Below, one piece after another: positions 6,991 to 13,135 of a stretch of DNA of 13,135 bases (within the stretch, counting starts at the first letter, position 1; each line of letters opens with the position of its first letter). The DNA lies in NCBI GenBank assembly GCA_028565635.1, contig JAOXYB010040228.1:1-13135 (forward strand), read 5' to 3'. The DNA is from Phoronis ovalis. Its lineage: Eukaryota > Phoronida > Phoronidae. Below the pieces are notes generated by a model. It saw nothing but the letters and a program-made list of their open reading frames with translations, was not told where the DNA came from and ran no database searches. The translations under genes were made by a program, and so were the position numbers.

Positions 6991-9900
6991 CTGAAAAAGA
7001 TCAAATACAGATGTGAAAGTCAGTCATGGATACTTTGTATACTAACATTGTATTAATTATGATTAAAAATGCACACTACAGGAATGTTTGGGCAATACTG
7101 CACATACATAAGTCTGTTAACAAGATGCCCACTAATGATGCTTCATAAAAGTAATAGCACATTTTCCATCTTTCAAACATATGCGTTTAATGATTAATGA
7201 CATTGCACTATCGTTCAATGCAAAGATTAAGTTTACTCATGCATCATAAACAATACTACAATCTCTCCAGTCGCCTTAAATGTAATTTATCATTTGGCAG
7301 CTAAATATAAAGATATAAATTTGTGAAAAACGTGGCATCAATCAGCTGCAGTTCACTAATTGGTAGTTGGTGGTCTTCTGATCTCTTTAGGAATACATAT
7401 ATCATTCAAAGTGGTCTTGTTTTAATAAAAACACAGTTTAAATGTAAAGTTAATGTTAGATACATTCAAAAGACTAGCTAGATCTTCAACATTGAAATTG
7501 GTCTACTGTGAAGGTGCTTACTAAGGTCTTGATTGCACATGACATTTGCCTTTCACAAGTTGCATGCACCCATTAGGGAACCAATCCCAGAATTCTGTCT
7601 TGTAACTGAATAGTAACTGAGGGGTCATCCATACTCTGGTAAAACTGAATGGGTTGAGCATGGAGATATTATCAATTCTCTTGTAACTGAATAGTGTGAG
7701 CATGGAGATATTATCAATTCTCTTTTAACTGAATAGTTTGAGCATGGAGATACTATCAATTCTCGTTTAACTGAATAGTGTGAGCATGGAAGGATTATCC
7801 TTTCACAAGATCTAAAATTGTTAGAATGCATGGATTTGTCAAGTGCATGCAAGAAGTCTATTTACTAGTGTTTTTCCTCCAGAGAAAAAGTAGGTATTAC
7901 AGGGTTACACAATGGGGAGAAACAACCAGTATCAATGTGTCAGTGCTAATTTGCAATATTTTTCACATTTTACAAGCATCATTCAGTAAGCTAAGTGGCT
8001 GCAACCTTCAATTAGGCCACGCCAAAAAAATAAGTTGCTTAACAGACGAAAGCTCTAAAAAACTGAGTAGGTGGGGCCTTTTATTTTTTGTTTTAAGAGT
8101 TAATGGGCTAAAGGTCTATAAAAACTGCGTAGGTAGGATCTTTTTTATTTAAAAAAAAAATGTTTAATGGAATAAAGGTCTATAACAACTGACTAGTTAG
8201 GTTGGCCTTTTTTTCTTTTCAATTTTTGGTATGGAAAAAAGCTGTTTTGTATTATATAGGTCTTTTCTAGAATTATTAGTAGTTGATATTGAAATGGTCA
8301 AATTTCCCAACATGTATTTTTTGCATTTATTTACTTTGCATCTGCTTGGTTTGTAATGCTTTCTCTTTTTAGGATCATGAACCCTACAGAATTTCCTTTA
8401 CAGCTAGTTGACATAGTGTTAGCCTGCAGATGTACTTCCTATTATTAAAGTCATTTTTGATGCAGCCAGCTTTTGCTATCATTAAAGCCTGGCTAATACC
8501 AAGAACCAATGTAACGGTATCTTCTACGAACAACACCATAATAAGTGCAGCGGGAGAGCTTAATCATGCCCCTGATCCAGAGAAAATTGATGCACACAAA
8601 GTGTAGGCGAGAATAAAACAGAGCTCTCAATACACATGAACCTCCAAAGCAAATCATTCATGGACTAACAGCAGCAATAAATGTTTCCTCTGCTATTAAT
8701 CTACTAATTTAGCCGCTTTTCTCTATAACGCATTTAAATACAGAGAAGATCTCATTTGTAAATAACTTATCTTATAGTCTTATAACTATTTTGTCTGCAG
8801 CTTCGCTTTGTGGCTATCAGAGTAATTTATGCATACATAGGTCATTCTGTTGACTATAATGCAATGCCCTACTTTTTGTACTTTTAATATTATGTATATT
8901 CTTGACTATCAATTCTCTCAAGCTTGTACATAGACACCAACTGACTTTGATTATTAAGTGTTATTTTTAAATATGACAGAATTTATTTCAAAATAAAACT
9001 CAAAGAAATCTGAGGTGATGGCTAAATTTAATTTAAACTTTTCAACAAGTGTGCCATTTTGTCGGTGTGATATTACACCACGAGCTGTTTGTGGGTGTGC
9101 TCATATGTCAGTGCCACTTTGTGGTGTTCTATTTTGACGAGTCACCATAATAAACATACCCTTTTACTGAATTCTTTTTTGCATTTATCTCCTCATGTAC
9201 TAATCTGCGAATAGCAGCAGTGGGATTCTTTAGTTCCTCCTTTCTTCTTTGATATTTCTGGTAAGCTAAATTTAAGTTTCTTTCCTAAAAATAAATTACT
9301 ATATGTAAAATTTAATATAAAAAATACAACTTTTAAGAATACCTTGACTTGGAGATACTAGGTAAGGTAAAAAAAATTTTATGCAGAGAAAAAAGTCCAT
9401 TTCTTAGCAAAGACACTGTCTCCAAAATATCTTCCAAAATTAACAGGAATATACTTTTTTATGAATGTGAAGTTTGTAAATTATGATTTTATAGCTTTTC
9501 TGTATATTCATTACTGAATAAGGCTCAGAGTTACTTGAATTGAGCAAACAATACATTATTAACACTTTGTTAGGTACTGAGTTTAAAGTTTTTAGTACAG
9601 CAAATATCAGATTTCAAAATTCTAACAATGCTCAACAATTTCAGTTGACCTTGTTAACAAACTCCTAAATTCTAATAAGTTCAAGAACACAAACCAGTTT
9701 AAGTGTAGTACCTCTGAGTATGGTGTTGCTTTGATAAAATCTCAGGAAATCATTAAATCAAAGATTTATACACTTTTTTTACAAGATACATGTGCCAACA
9801 TATGTATGAGTATTTTGTTAGATTCTATCATTGGAACTTATTCTGTTTTGTTAGTGCTAATCCAGTTTCAACAATTGAATTTATTAACTGACAAAGTCAA

Positions 9901-11861
9901 GTTTTGTAGACTCAACTAATAATTAAAACTTTGTGACATTTTGTCACTATATTACGAACATTTCTCCAGAAATAACCAGCGTCCCCGATAATCACCAATA
10001 GGTATCTCAGTGTTTATAACAAGTACAATGCTGTAATTGCAAAGACTAGTAATTTTTCGACCATGCATTGTTTAAAATTTAAAAAAAATAAATTTCCTGT
10101 GTCCACACATTTGGCATCACATATGGCTATTTTTTTGATAAACAAGACATTTTTTGGATTGGAAATTGGCAACATTGAGGCACAAAAATTAATTGAATTT
10201 AATGTATATTACTTTTACTAGTGGAAGCAACATCTACTGGCTGAATTGGAGTAAAGATGGTGACTGTGTTAGGAATAAGACTGGATTTTTTTCTGATGGC
10301 TTTTTCAAGAATGGGATATATTACTGGTGTTAAGTTATATTTTGAGTCTCTAACTGTCGGAAAGCCACTGGATGCACCATTAGGGAATATGGTGAAAAAT
10401 AAATTAAAGGCTATGGGGAGATTTATTGTGGTGTGTACTCGATTTACTTTAGGTCTATAAACCGCTACTTGAAAAATTCATGATACAGTATTATGTAAAA
10501 CTGACTTACAAATTCAGCAAAATTACCAGCATTTTTAGCTTGATAGCACTCATAGCGAACTTCTTCAGGTGATGTGTCTTCCAGTCCTGAAAACAAGAAT
10601 AAATGGCACAGTACAGCATACCTGTCAAGTTGGCAAAATCTTTGAATGTGATTTTCGGACAATATTCTATTGAAAGTAATGAAAGAAACAGAGCTACAAC
10701 GCAAGTCTCCCGCTCGCAGCGAGATATTATATAGTTATGTATAGTACAGAGGGAGTATGGAATGGGAGCTTTAATTATTATATAATAACAAAGTATCACA
10801 ATGGCTGACTTTCCAGAAACAATACCAGCAGAAGGTAGCAGACAAAGATTGGTCCTTATTCAGGTATATGATCAGGTTTAGATTTTAGTGAATTTCCAAG
10901 TTATCGAGACTGGTGCAAGGGTAAGTAGAACAATTGATTACCAGCCTACTATTAACATACAACATAGTTTAGTTAAGCTACACACTCAAGTTGGCAAGAA
11001 TTTCTTGGTATATTGAATATTTTGGACATTTTTTTATGCTGACCAGACATATGTACCTGTGTATTAGAGCACCCAACAGGCAATAATGTTATGAAATCAA
11101 TTCAGCAAACACAAATCATAGCACAAAACATTGTATCACGTCCTGGACTGAAAACCTTGACACACTACAAGTACAATTCGTCCAACATTTTCATTATATT
11201 TCACTCTTCTTACCAGAAATGCATATTTCTGAATCTTTAGTTAAGCCATAACAAGAAAATGGCCACATTTTACTCTTGATCATCAAATCAACTTCTGATG
11301 CAATGGTATCACTATAAAAGAAGCATGCCATTTTATTTAAAAATAAATAAAACTGATCAAAGCCTAATACAGAAGACTAATACATCATTACAGTTAGTTT
11401 CCTTAATCTGCTATGAAAATAGGATTCTTTAATAGGGTTTTCACTAGGATGTTACATACAAGAAGCGCATCTAGCTTTGACAAGTAGGAAAAGGATTCTG
11501 TCGCCTTCAAAGGAAAGCCTTCTAAAGACTTAAAAAATGGTAACGAGGAAATTATTATTCTTTTCCCATCATCAGAGTTCTGTAACTATCTGCATATGCA
11601 TTTTGTGACTGAACAATGACCTAGTTCTCCATAAGTTTCCTGATTCTGTTCACAATCTAGCGTGCTGCGCTTTGCATAATTTGAATTCACGTAGGAAACA
11701 CGACAATAGTTCCATCATTGCATGCAAACAGTCTATTAGCAGAGCACAAGCTTACACTACATCTTGCTGTCCTGTATCTTGGGACAGTGTTTGAAACCTG
11801 TTTTGGCCTCCACTATAACTTCGCCCACTTCCTGCACCGTAATTTTGATTATAATCATGAC
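6291..11861 (-). CDS. NUP42: Nucleoporin NUP42 (NUPL2), spliced, 5' partial
   Basis: The coding sequence joins complement 11756-11861, 11214-11311, 10510-10586, 9160-9284 and 6291-6990, about 367 residues ending in TAA. NUP42 is the cytoplasmic-face FG nucleoporin that binds Gle1 and supports DDX19-driven mRNA export. The assembled order matches the family: a Gly/Asn/Gln-rich segment, the family motif MWPFSCYGL, an ISGLEDTSPEEVRYE helix, a charged helical segment, a Ser/Thr-rich FG-repeat domain with 12 FG dipeptides, and a C-terminal FTLGKIPTKPPPKEL Gle1-binding tail. The human protein is 423 residues. The missing piece is the N-terminal CCCH zinc finger, expected as C-X-F-F...C-R-F-G-X-X-C-X-X-X-H; I searched both strands to the window end and did not find it, so it lies beyond 13135. 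All four internal junctions are GT-AG with compatible phases. No frameshift or premature stop is seen, so the gene appears functional. Confidence 0.93.
7601..7800. repeat. 42-bp minisatellite, about 4.5 copies
   Basis: The unit is gagcatggagatattatcaa, then ttctcttttaactgaatagtgt. The gagcatgg landmark falls at 7656, 7698, 7740 and 7782, exactly 42 bases apart. Adjacent central copies differ at only a few positions. The leftmost part (7601-7655) is a diverged partial copy and the last unit breaks down after gagcatgga. Because 42 is divisible by three, the minus strand stays open across it (7625-7852) as a repeating ISPCSHYSVKREL peptide; this is an arithmetic by-product, not a gene. The 11-mer cctttcacaag occurs on both sides, at 7549 and 7799. 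Low divergence suggests a recent expansion. Confidence 0.9.
8052..8241. repeat. ~63-bp T-rich tandem repeat, three copies
   Basis: Copies start at 8052 (gctctaaaaaactgagtagg), 8114 (gtctataaaaactgcgtagg) and 8179 (gtctataacaactgactagt), 62 and 65 bases apart. Each runs through a T-rich tract; the first two end in a ttaatggg-ctaaag or ttaatgga-ataaag box, of which the third keeps only a trace. The stretch just left of it (8014-8050, taggccacgccaaaaaaata) looks like part of the same interspersed element. It is possibly the multimerised tail of a non-autonomous retro- or DNA element; the family is not identified. Confidence 0.65.
8508..8712 (+). pseudogene. Broken FLYWCH-type zinc-finger/transposase-associated fragment
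   Basis: Plus-strand frame 1 from 8508 reads NVTVSSTNNTIISAAGELNH then APDPEKIDAHKV, then a stop (TAG, 8604-8606). Further on, a different frame gives THEPPKQIIHGL then TAAINVSSAINLL. Together these follow the order I know for FLYWCH proteins of invertebrates: the end of the finger with G-E-x-N-H-x-P-D-P, an alpha-helical 'x-I-x-x-x-K' stretch, then 'T.EPPRQII...A..NVS..V...L'. The upstream F-L-Y-W-C part is not readable. At least one stop and one frameshift separate the pieces, so this is a decayed copy. Such genes are abundant in marine invertebrates, often near MULE-type transposases. It lies antisense within a NUP42 intron and is probably a dead mobile-element-associated copy. Confidence 0.6.
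9160..9284 (-). CDS. NUP42: NUP42 exon 5: charged helical segment
   Basis: 125 bases: 41 codons in phase 0, then GG opening a Gly codon. The acceptor is atttatttttag and the donor gtatgt. It encodes ERNLNLAYQKYQRRKEELKN, then PTAAIRRLVHEEIN, then AKKNSVK. It is dense in Lys, Arg and Glu and likely helical, in the position of the family's '[21 protein letters not shown]' region before the FG domain, though sequence conservation is weak. Phases match on both sides. A small direct duplication lies just 3' in the intron (gtgccattttgt at 9051 and gtgccactttgt at 9111). Confidence 0.87.
9285..10509 (-). other. NUP42 intron 4, 1,225 bases
   Basis: Bounded by gtaagt at 10509 and tttatttttag ending at 9285. 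It contains two plus-strand open frames (9731-9919 and 10257-10460). The second, which includes the segment LTVGKPLDAPLGNMVKNKLK, has mixed composition but no domain I recognise and no splice context. I see no convincing repeat or RNA. Confidence 0.7.
10510..10586 (-). CDS. NUP42: NUP42 exon 4: SPEE helix
   Basis: 77 bases: two bases completing Gly, then 25 codons, ending in phase 0. The acceptor is cttgttttcag and the donor gtaagt, the best donor in the gene. It encodes LEDTSPEEVRYECYQAKNAG then NFAEF, equivalent to the vertebrate '(F)TDISPEELRLEYHN...' stretch. The minus-strand open frames 10465-10704 and 10506-10799 overlap it; only the former's frame is real, and only within these bounds. 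The intron upstream is 627 bases. Confidence 0.9.
10587..11213 (-). other. NUP42 intron 3, 627 bases
   Basis: Bounded by gtaaga at 11213 and gttttcag ending at 10587. It contains a short palindrome (ctcgcagcgag near 10712) in an otherwise AT-rich stretch. On the plus strand an ATG in good context at 10801 opens MADFPETIPAEGSRQRLVLI and meets a gtatat donor-like site at 10864. The other plus frames over the same bases are open for similar lengths, so I do not call it an exon. Confidence 0.7.
11214..11311 (-). CDS. NUP42: NUP42 exon 3: WPFSCY family motif
   Basis: 98 bases: one base finishing the Val codon, 32 codons, then a final G. The acceptor is cttttatag and the donor gtaaga. It encodes DTIASEVDLMIKSK, then MWPFSCYGLTKDSE, then ICIS; the split G joins the next exon to make Gly. 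The W-P-x-S-C-Y core after a short acidic helix is what I recognise as characteristic of NUP42 homologues, where it precedes an 'ISGF.DISPEE' segment. It is separated from exon 2 by a 444-base intron. It was missed as an open frame because it is short and lacks a start codon. Confidence 0.9.
11403..11585 (-). pseudogene. 60-codon open segment, possible sacsin-like fragment
   Basis: The minus strand is open from after a TAG (11586-11588) to TAA (11403-11405), with no in-frame Met near the beginning. The first half reads NSDDGKRIIISSLPFFKSLE followed by GFPLKATESFSYLSKLDALL. The 'LPFFKSLEGF' core is reminiscent of the repeated 'LPIFeT.dG' segments of sacsin-like proteins, which are expanded in some invertebrates. 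The second half degenerates into Ile/Leu/Lys-rich sequence. It lies in the intron between NUP42 exons 2 and 3 and is not in a phase or context to be part of NUP42. The identification is a guess from one short motif. Confidence 0.2.
11756..11861 (-). CDS. NUP42: NUP42 exon 2 (first coding exon in window): Gly/Asn/Gln-rich linker
   Basis: 106 bases: two bases (GT) finishing a split codon, 34 codons, then GT opening a Val codon. The acceptor is gtaattttag and the donor gtaagc. It encodes GHDYNQNYGAGSGRSY followed by SGGQNRFQTL and ends in QQDV, the low-complexity polar linker that follows the zinc finger in NUP42 proteins. The acceptor phase requires the missing exon 1 to end one base into a codon. 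The overlapping plus-strand open frame 11718-12011 is the shadow of this exon. The exon alone is not diagnostic; confidence comes from its phase match to the next exon (GT plus T gives Val). Confidence 0.85.
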
Positions 11862-12476
11862 CTAAAATTACAATTATTACAGATTTTGTCATCATATGTA
11901 TCAATGTTTCAAAACATTCCTGAAATTATGAAAGATGTTCATGAAAACAGTAAATACAGCATAGTTTTTAGTATTCTTTATTTAATTCAATCCCTTGTTG
12001 ATGAGACTTGAAACTCTAAACTGAAAGGATAATATTTTGTTCTCTATTTACTTAGCCAATTTTACTATGCCCTGCAAAAAATGCAGAGGACAAGATTCAG
12101 AATTTTAAATTGGAAAATGACCCAGTGGACTGCATCAGTACTTGGTTATGAGAATAAAAATGTTTAATTCACATACACATTAAAAAATGTTGCTGTAGTT
12201 GTTTATATAAACCAGGTAAATTGATAAGGTTCTTTTTCACCATGTAAAGGTTTTTATTTACTACCACTAAAAACAATTACTACTTAAAAAAGCATACATA
12301 TTTTTTTGTTTTTTCTTAATTTAATAAAATTAGTGGCACAAAATGAAGTATTCTATCAGTATCCACAAAAGTATGTCAGTTGTCTTCTCTGACTCATGTA
12401 TGCATGAACATTCATGTATGAAGTATAAAAATTATTTTCTGATCTCAGTAAATCTTCATTTCAAGAGTAAAAAATA
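11862..12476 (-). other. NUP42 first-intron sequence, left part
   Basis: This lies upstream of the exon 2 acceptor on the minus strand, and no further NUP42 exon is found. The plus-strand open frame ending at 12011 is the antisense shadow of exon 2 plus chance extension. A short direct duplication, tcatgtatg, occurs twice around 12393-12421. Nothing else is supportable. Confidence 0.6.
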
Positions 12477-12522
12477 AATAAATAAAAATGTTGTCTACAG
12501 TAATAAATAAAAATGTTGTCTA
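12477..12522. repeat. 25-bp direct duplication
   Basis: The 21-mer made of aataaataaaaatgttgtct plus a final a occurs at 12477-12497 and again, identically, at 12502-12522, separated by cagt. It is preceded by an aaataaataaat tract. Identical copies point to a recent slippage duplication. Confidence 0.85.
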
Positions 12523-12730
12523 ATGCCCATCACATCTCTAGGATTACATCATATTGTGGTTTGTAGTCCTGATTTGTATCTGGGAAGTGCAATTTTTGGA
12601 GTAGTTCTGCTAAGAGTTACATGTGTAAAGTAAAGTACTGGATACAGTGAAGCTGATCAGATAAAAACTGAAGCTGTTTTTGCGATGTACAATCTCGAGA
12701 ACCAACATGGCTGCAAGTTGGCCATCTTGA

Positions 12731-12880
12731 AAGTGATCCAAGTCAAAATTACAACTGACCTGTACTTTAACCTGTATTTACCCTGTACCAAAAATAAAGC
12801 TGGAAGTAATCAATGTCAAAATTATAAGTGACCTGCAATTTGACCGGTGTGTACCCATTCTGAATATGAAGCTTTTTGGG
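12731..12880. repeat. Two diverged copies of a ~73-bp unit within transposon-like sequence
   Basis: Copy 1 starts aagtgatccaagtcaaaatt at 12731 and copy 2 aagtaatcaatgtcaaaatt at 12804. Both continue with a tgacctg box, a run of ttaacctg or ttgaccgg, a taccc box and an aagctttttgg or aagctggaag tail. A preceding atggctgcaagttggccat (12706-12724) has short inverted ends. The chain of 'gacctg/gaccgg' boxes resembles non-autonomous DNA elements I associate with bivalve and other marine invertebrate genomes; that family link is from memory. Confidence 0.55.
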
Positions 12881-13135
12881 TAAAAACTGATGGTGTTATC
12901 GCAAGATAAAGCAAGTAATACTTATGATGATGACCACAACGACACCTTCGCTATGACTATATGCCCAGCCAGACAAGTACTTAACAAACTAGACATTCGG
13001 TGAGTTGTAAGCAACTCCGAGAGTGTACCCTCAGCCAAGAATGCTGCCAGTTGGAGATACAGGCCCTAGTGAAGTTTACAGCTGGTGAGAAGTAGATGCT
13101 TATTAAAAACATGGACAACAAAAGCAATTATTATA
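12881..13135. other. Right-edge sequence, probable continuation of the interspersed repeat
   Basis: The sequence after the tandem units (gttatcgcaagataaagcaa, then a purine-pyrimidine mixed atgatgaccacaacgacacc) is less AT-rich than the surroundings and resembles the distal part of the same transposon-like element. I see no NUP42 exon 1, no zinc-finger codons and no promoter up to the window end. The NUP42 start therefore lies to the right. Confidence 0.35.

Larger units (their letters stand above)
6991..9159 (-). other. NUP42 intron 5, 2,169 bases, repeat-rich
   Basis: The donor gtatgt at 9159-9154 and acceptor tctttttcag ending at 6991 bound this intron. It carries a 42-bp minisatellite (7601-7800), a T-rich tandem repeat (8052-8241) and a broken FLYWCH-type fragment (8508-8712), all annotated separately. 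The parts 6991-7540, 7860-8050 and 8713-9050 show nothing else that I can support. The plus-strand open frame 7826-8152 ends in the T-rich repeat and has no recognisable domain. Confidence 0.8.

Noticed and set aside
7625-7852. Minus-strand frame encoding a repeated ISPCSHYSVKREL peptide
   Set aside because: It is the translation of a 42-bp minisatellite whose period is divisible by three, and lies inside an intron of NUP42.
9731-9919. 62-codon plus-strand open frame
   Set aside because: Ile/Leu/Gln-rich translation of AT-rich intron sequence with no identifiable feature.
10257-10460. 67-codon plus-strand open frame in NUP42 intron 4
   Set aside because: No recognisable domain, no splice or promoter context, and a length expected by chance in 13 kb. 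Only the LTVGKPLDAPLGN patch looks protein-like.
10801-10864. Possible plus-strand first exon, ATG in good context opening MADFPETIPAEGSRQRLVLI and ending at a gtatat donor
   Set aside because: The other two plus frames over the same bases read through similar lengths of equally protein-like sequence, no continuation exon could be found, and the donor is weak.
11718-12011. 97-codon plus-strand open frame beginning MHANSLLAEHKL
   Set aside because: Its first half is the antisense of NUP42 exon 2 and the rest is AT-rich intron; there is no independent support.

Overview
The window is AT-rich nuclear DNA from a metazoan, most likely a marine invertebrate. The evidence is phase-consistent GT-AG introns, a canonical animal nucleoporin gene, and a dense load of decayed interspersed repeats and minisatellites. 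Some repeat ends resemble the 'GGGGGGTACTCA...TGTGCCGC' elements and the 'GACCTG/GACCTTG' tandem units I associate with molluscs and other marine invertebrates; that is from memory, not a search. There are no operons, bacterial signals, CRISPR arrays or recognisable tRNA/rRNA genes.

The one confident protein gene is NUP42 (NUPL2/hCG1, the Gle1-binding FG nucleoporin) on the minus strand. Five coding exons can be assembled: 11861-11756, 11311-11214, 10586-10510, 9284-9160 and 6990-6291. All junctions have GT-AG sites and matching phases, giving about 367 residues to the stop codon. The N-terminal CCCH zinc-finger exon is absent from the window and must lie beyond base 13135. The gene is therefore 5'-truncated here, with a first intron longer than 1.2 kb. 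A probable poly(A) signal lies about 210 bases after the stop.

Layout from left to right: 1-2769 is gene-poor, with no supportable coding region. 2770-3162 is a decayed interspersed repeat with an internal ~31-bp periodicity. 3600-3925 is a degenerate ~90-bp tandem repeat. 4201-4433 is a second decayed repeat. 4480-5024 is a 545-bp MITE-like or foldback element with long terminal inverted repeats. 5025-6059 is mostly featureless apart from one coding-looking segment. 6060-11861 is NUP42. Its last intron (6991-9159) carries a 42-bp minisatellite, a ~63-bp T-rich tandem repeat and a broken plus-strand FLYWCH-type fragment. Its 11312-11755 intron holds a 60-codon open segment that faintly resembles sacsin-type repeats. 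11862-13135 is first-intron sequence with two small tandem repeats and transposon-like DNA at the right edge.

I found no multi-gene system. The interest lies in the repeat structure and the clean NUP42 gene model.
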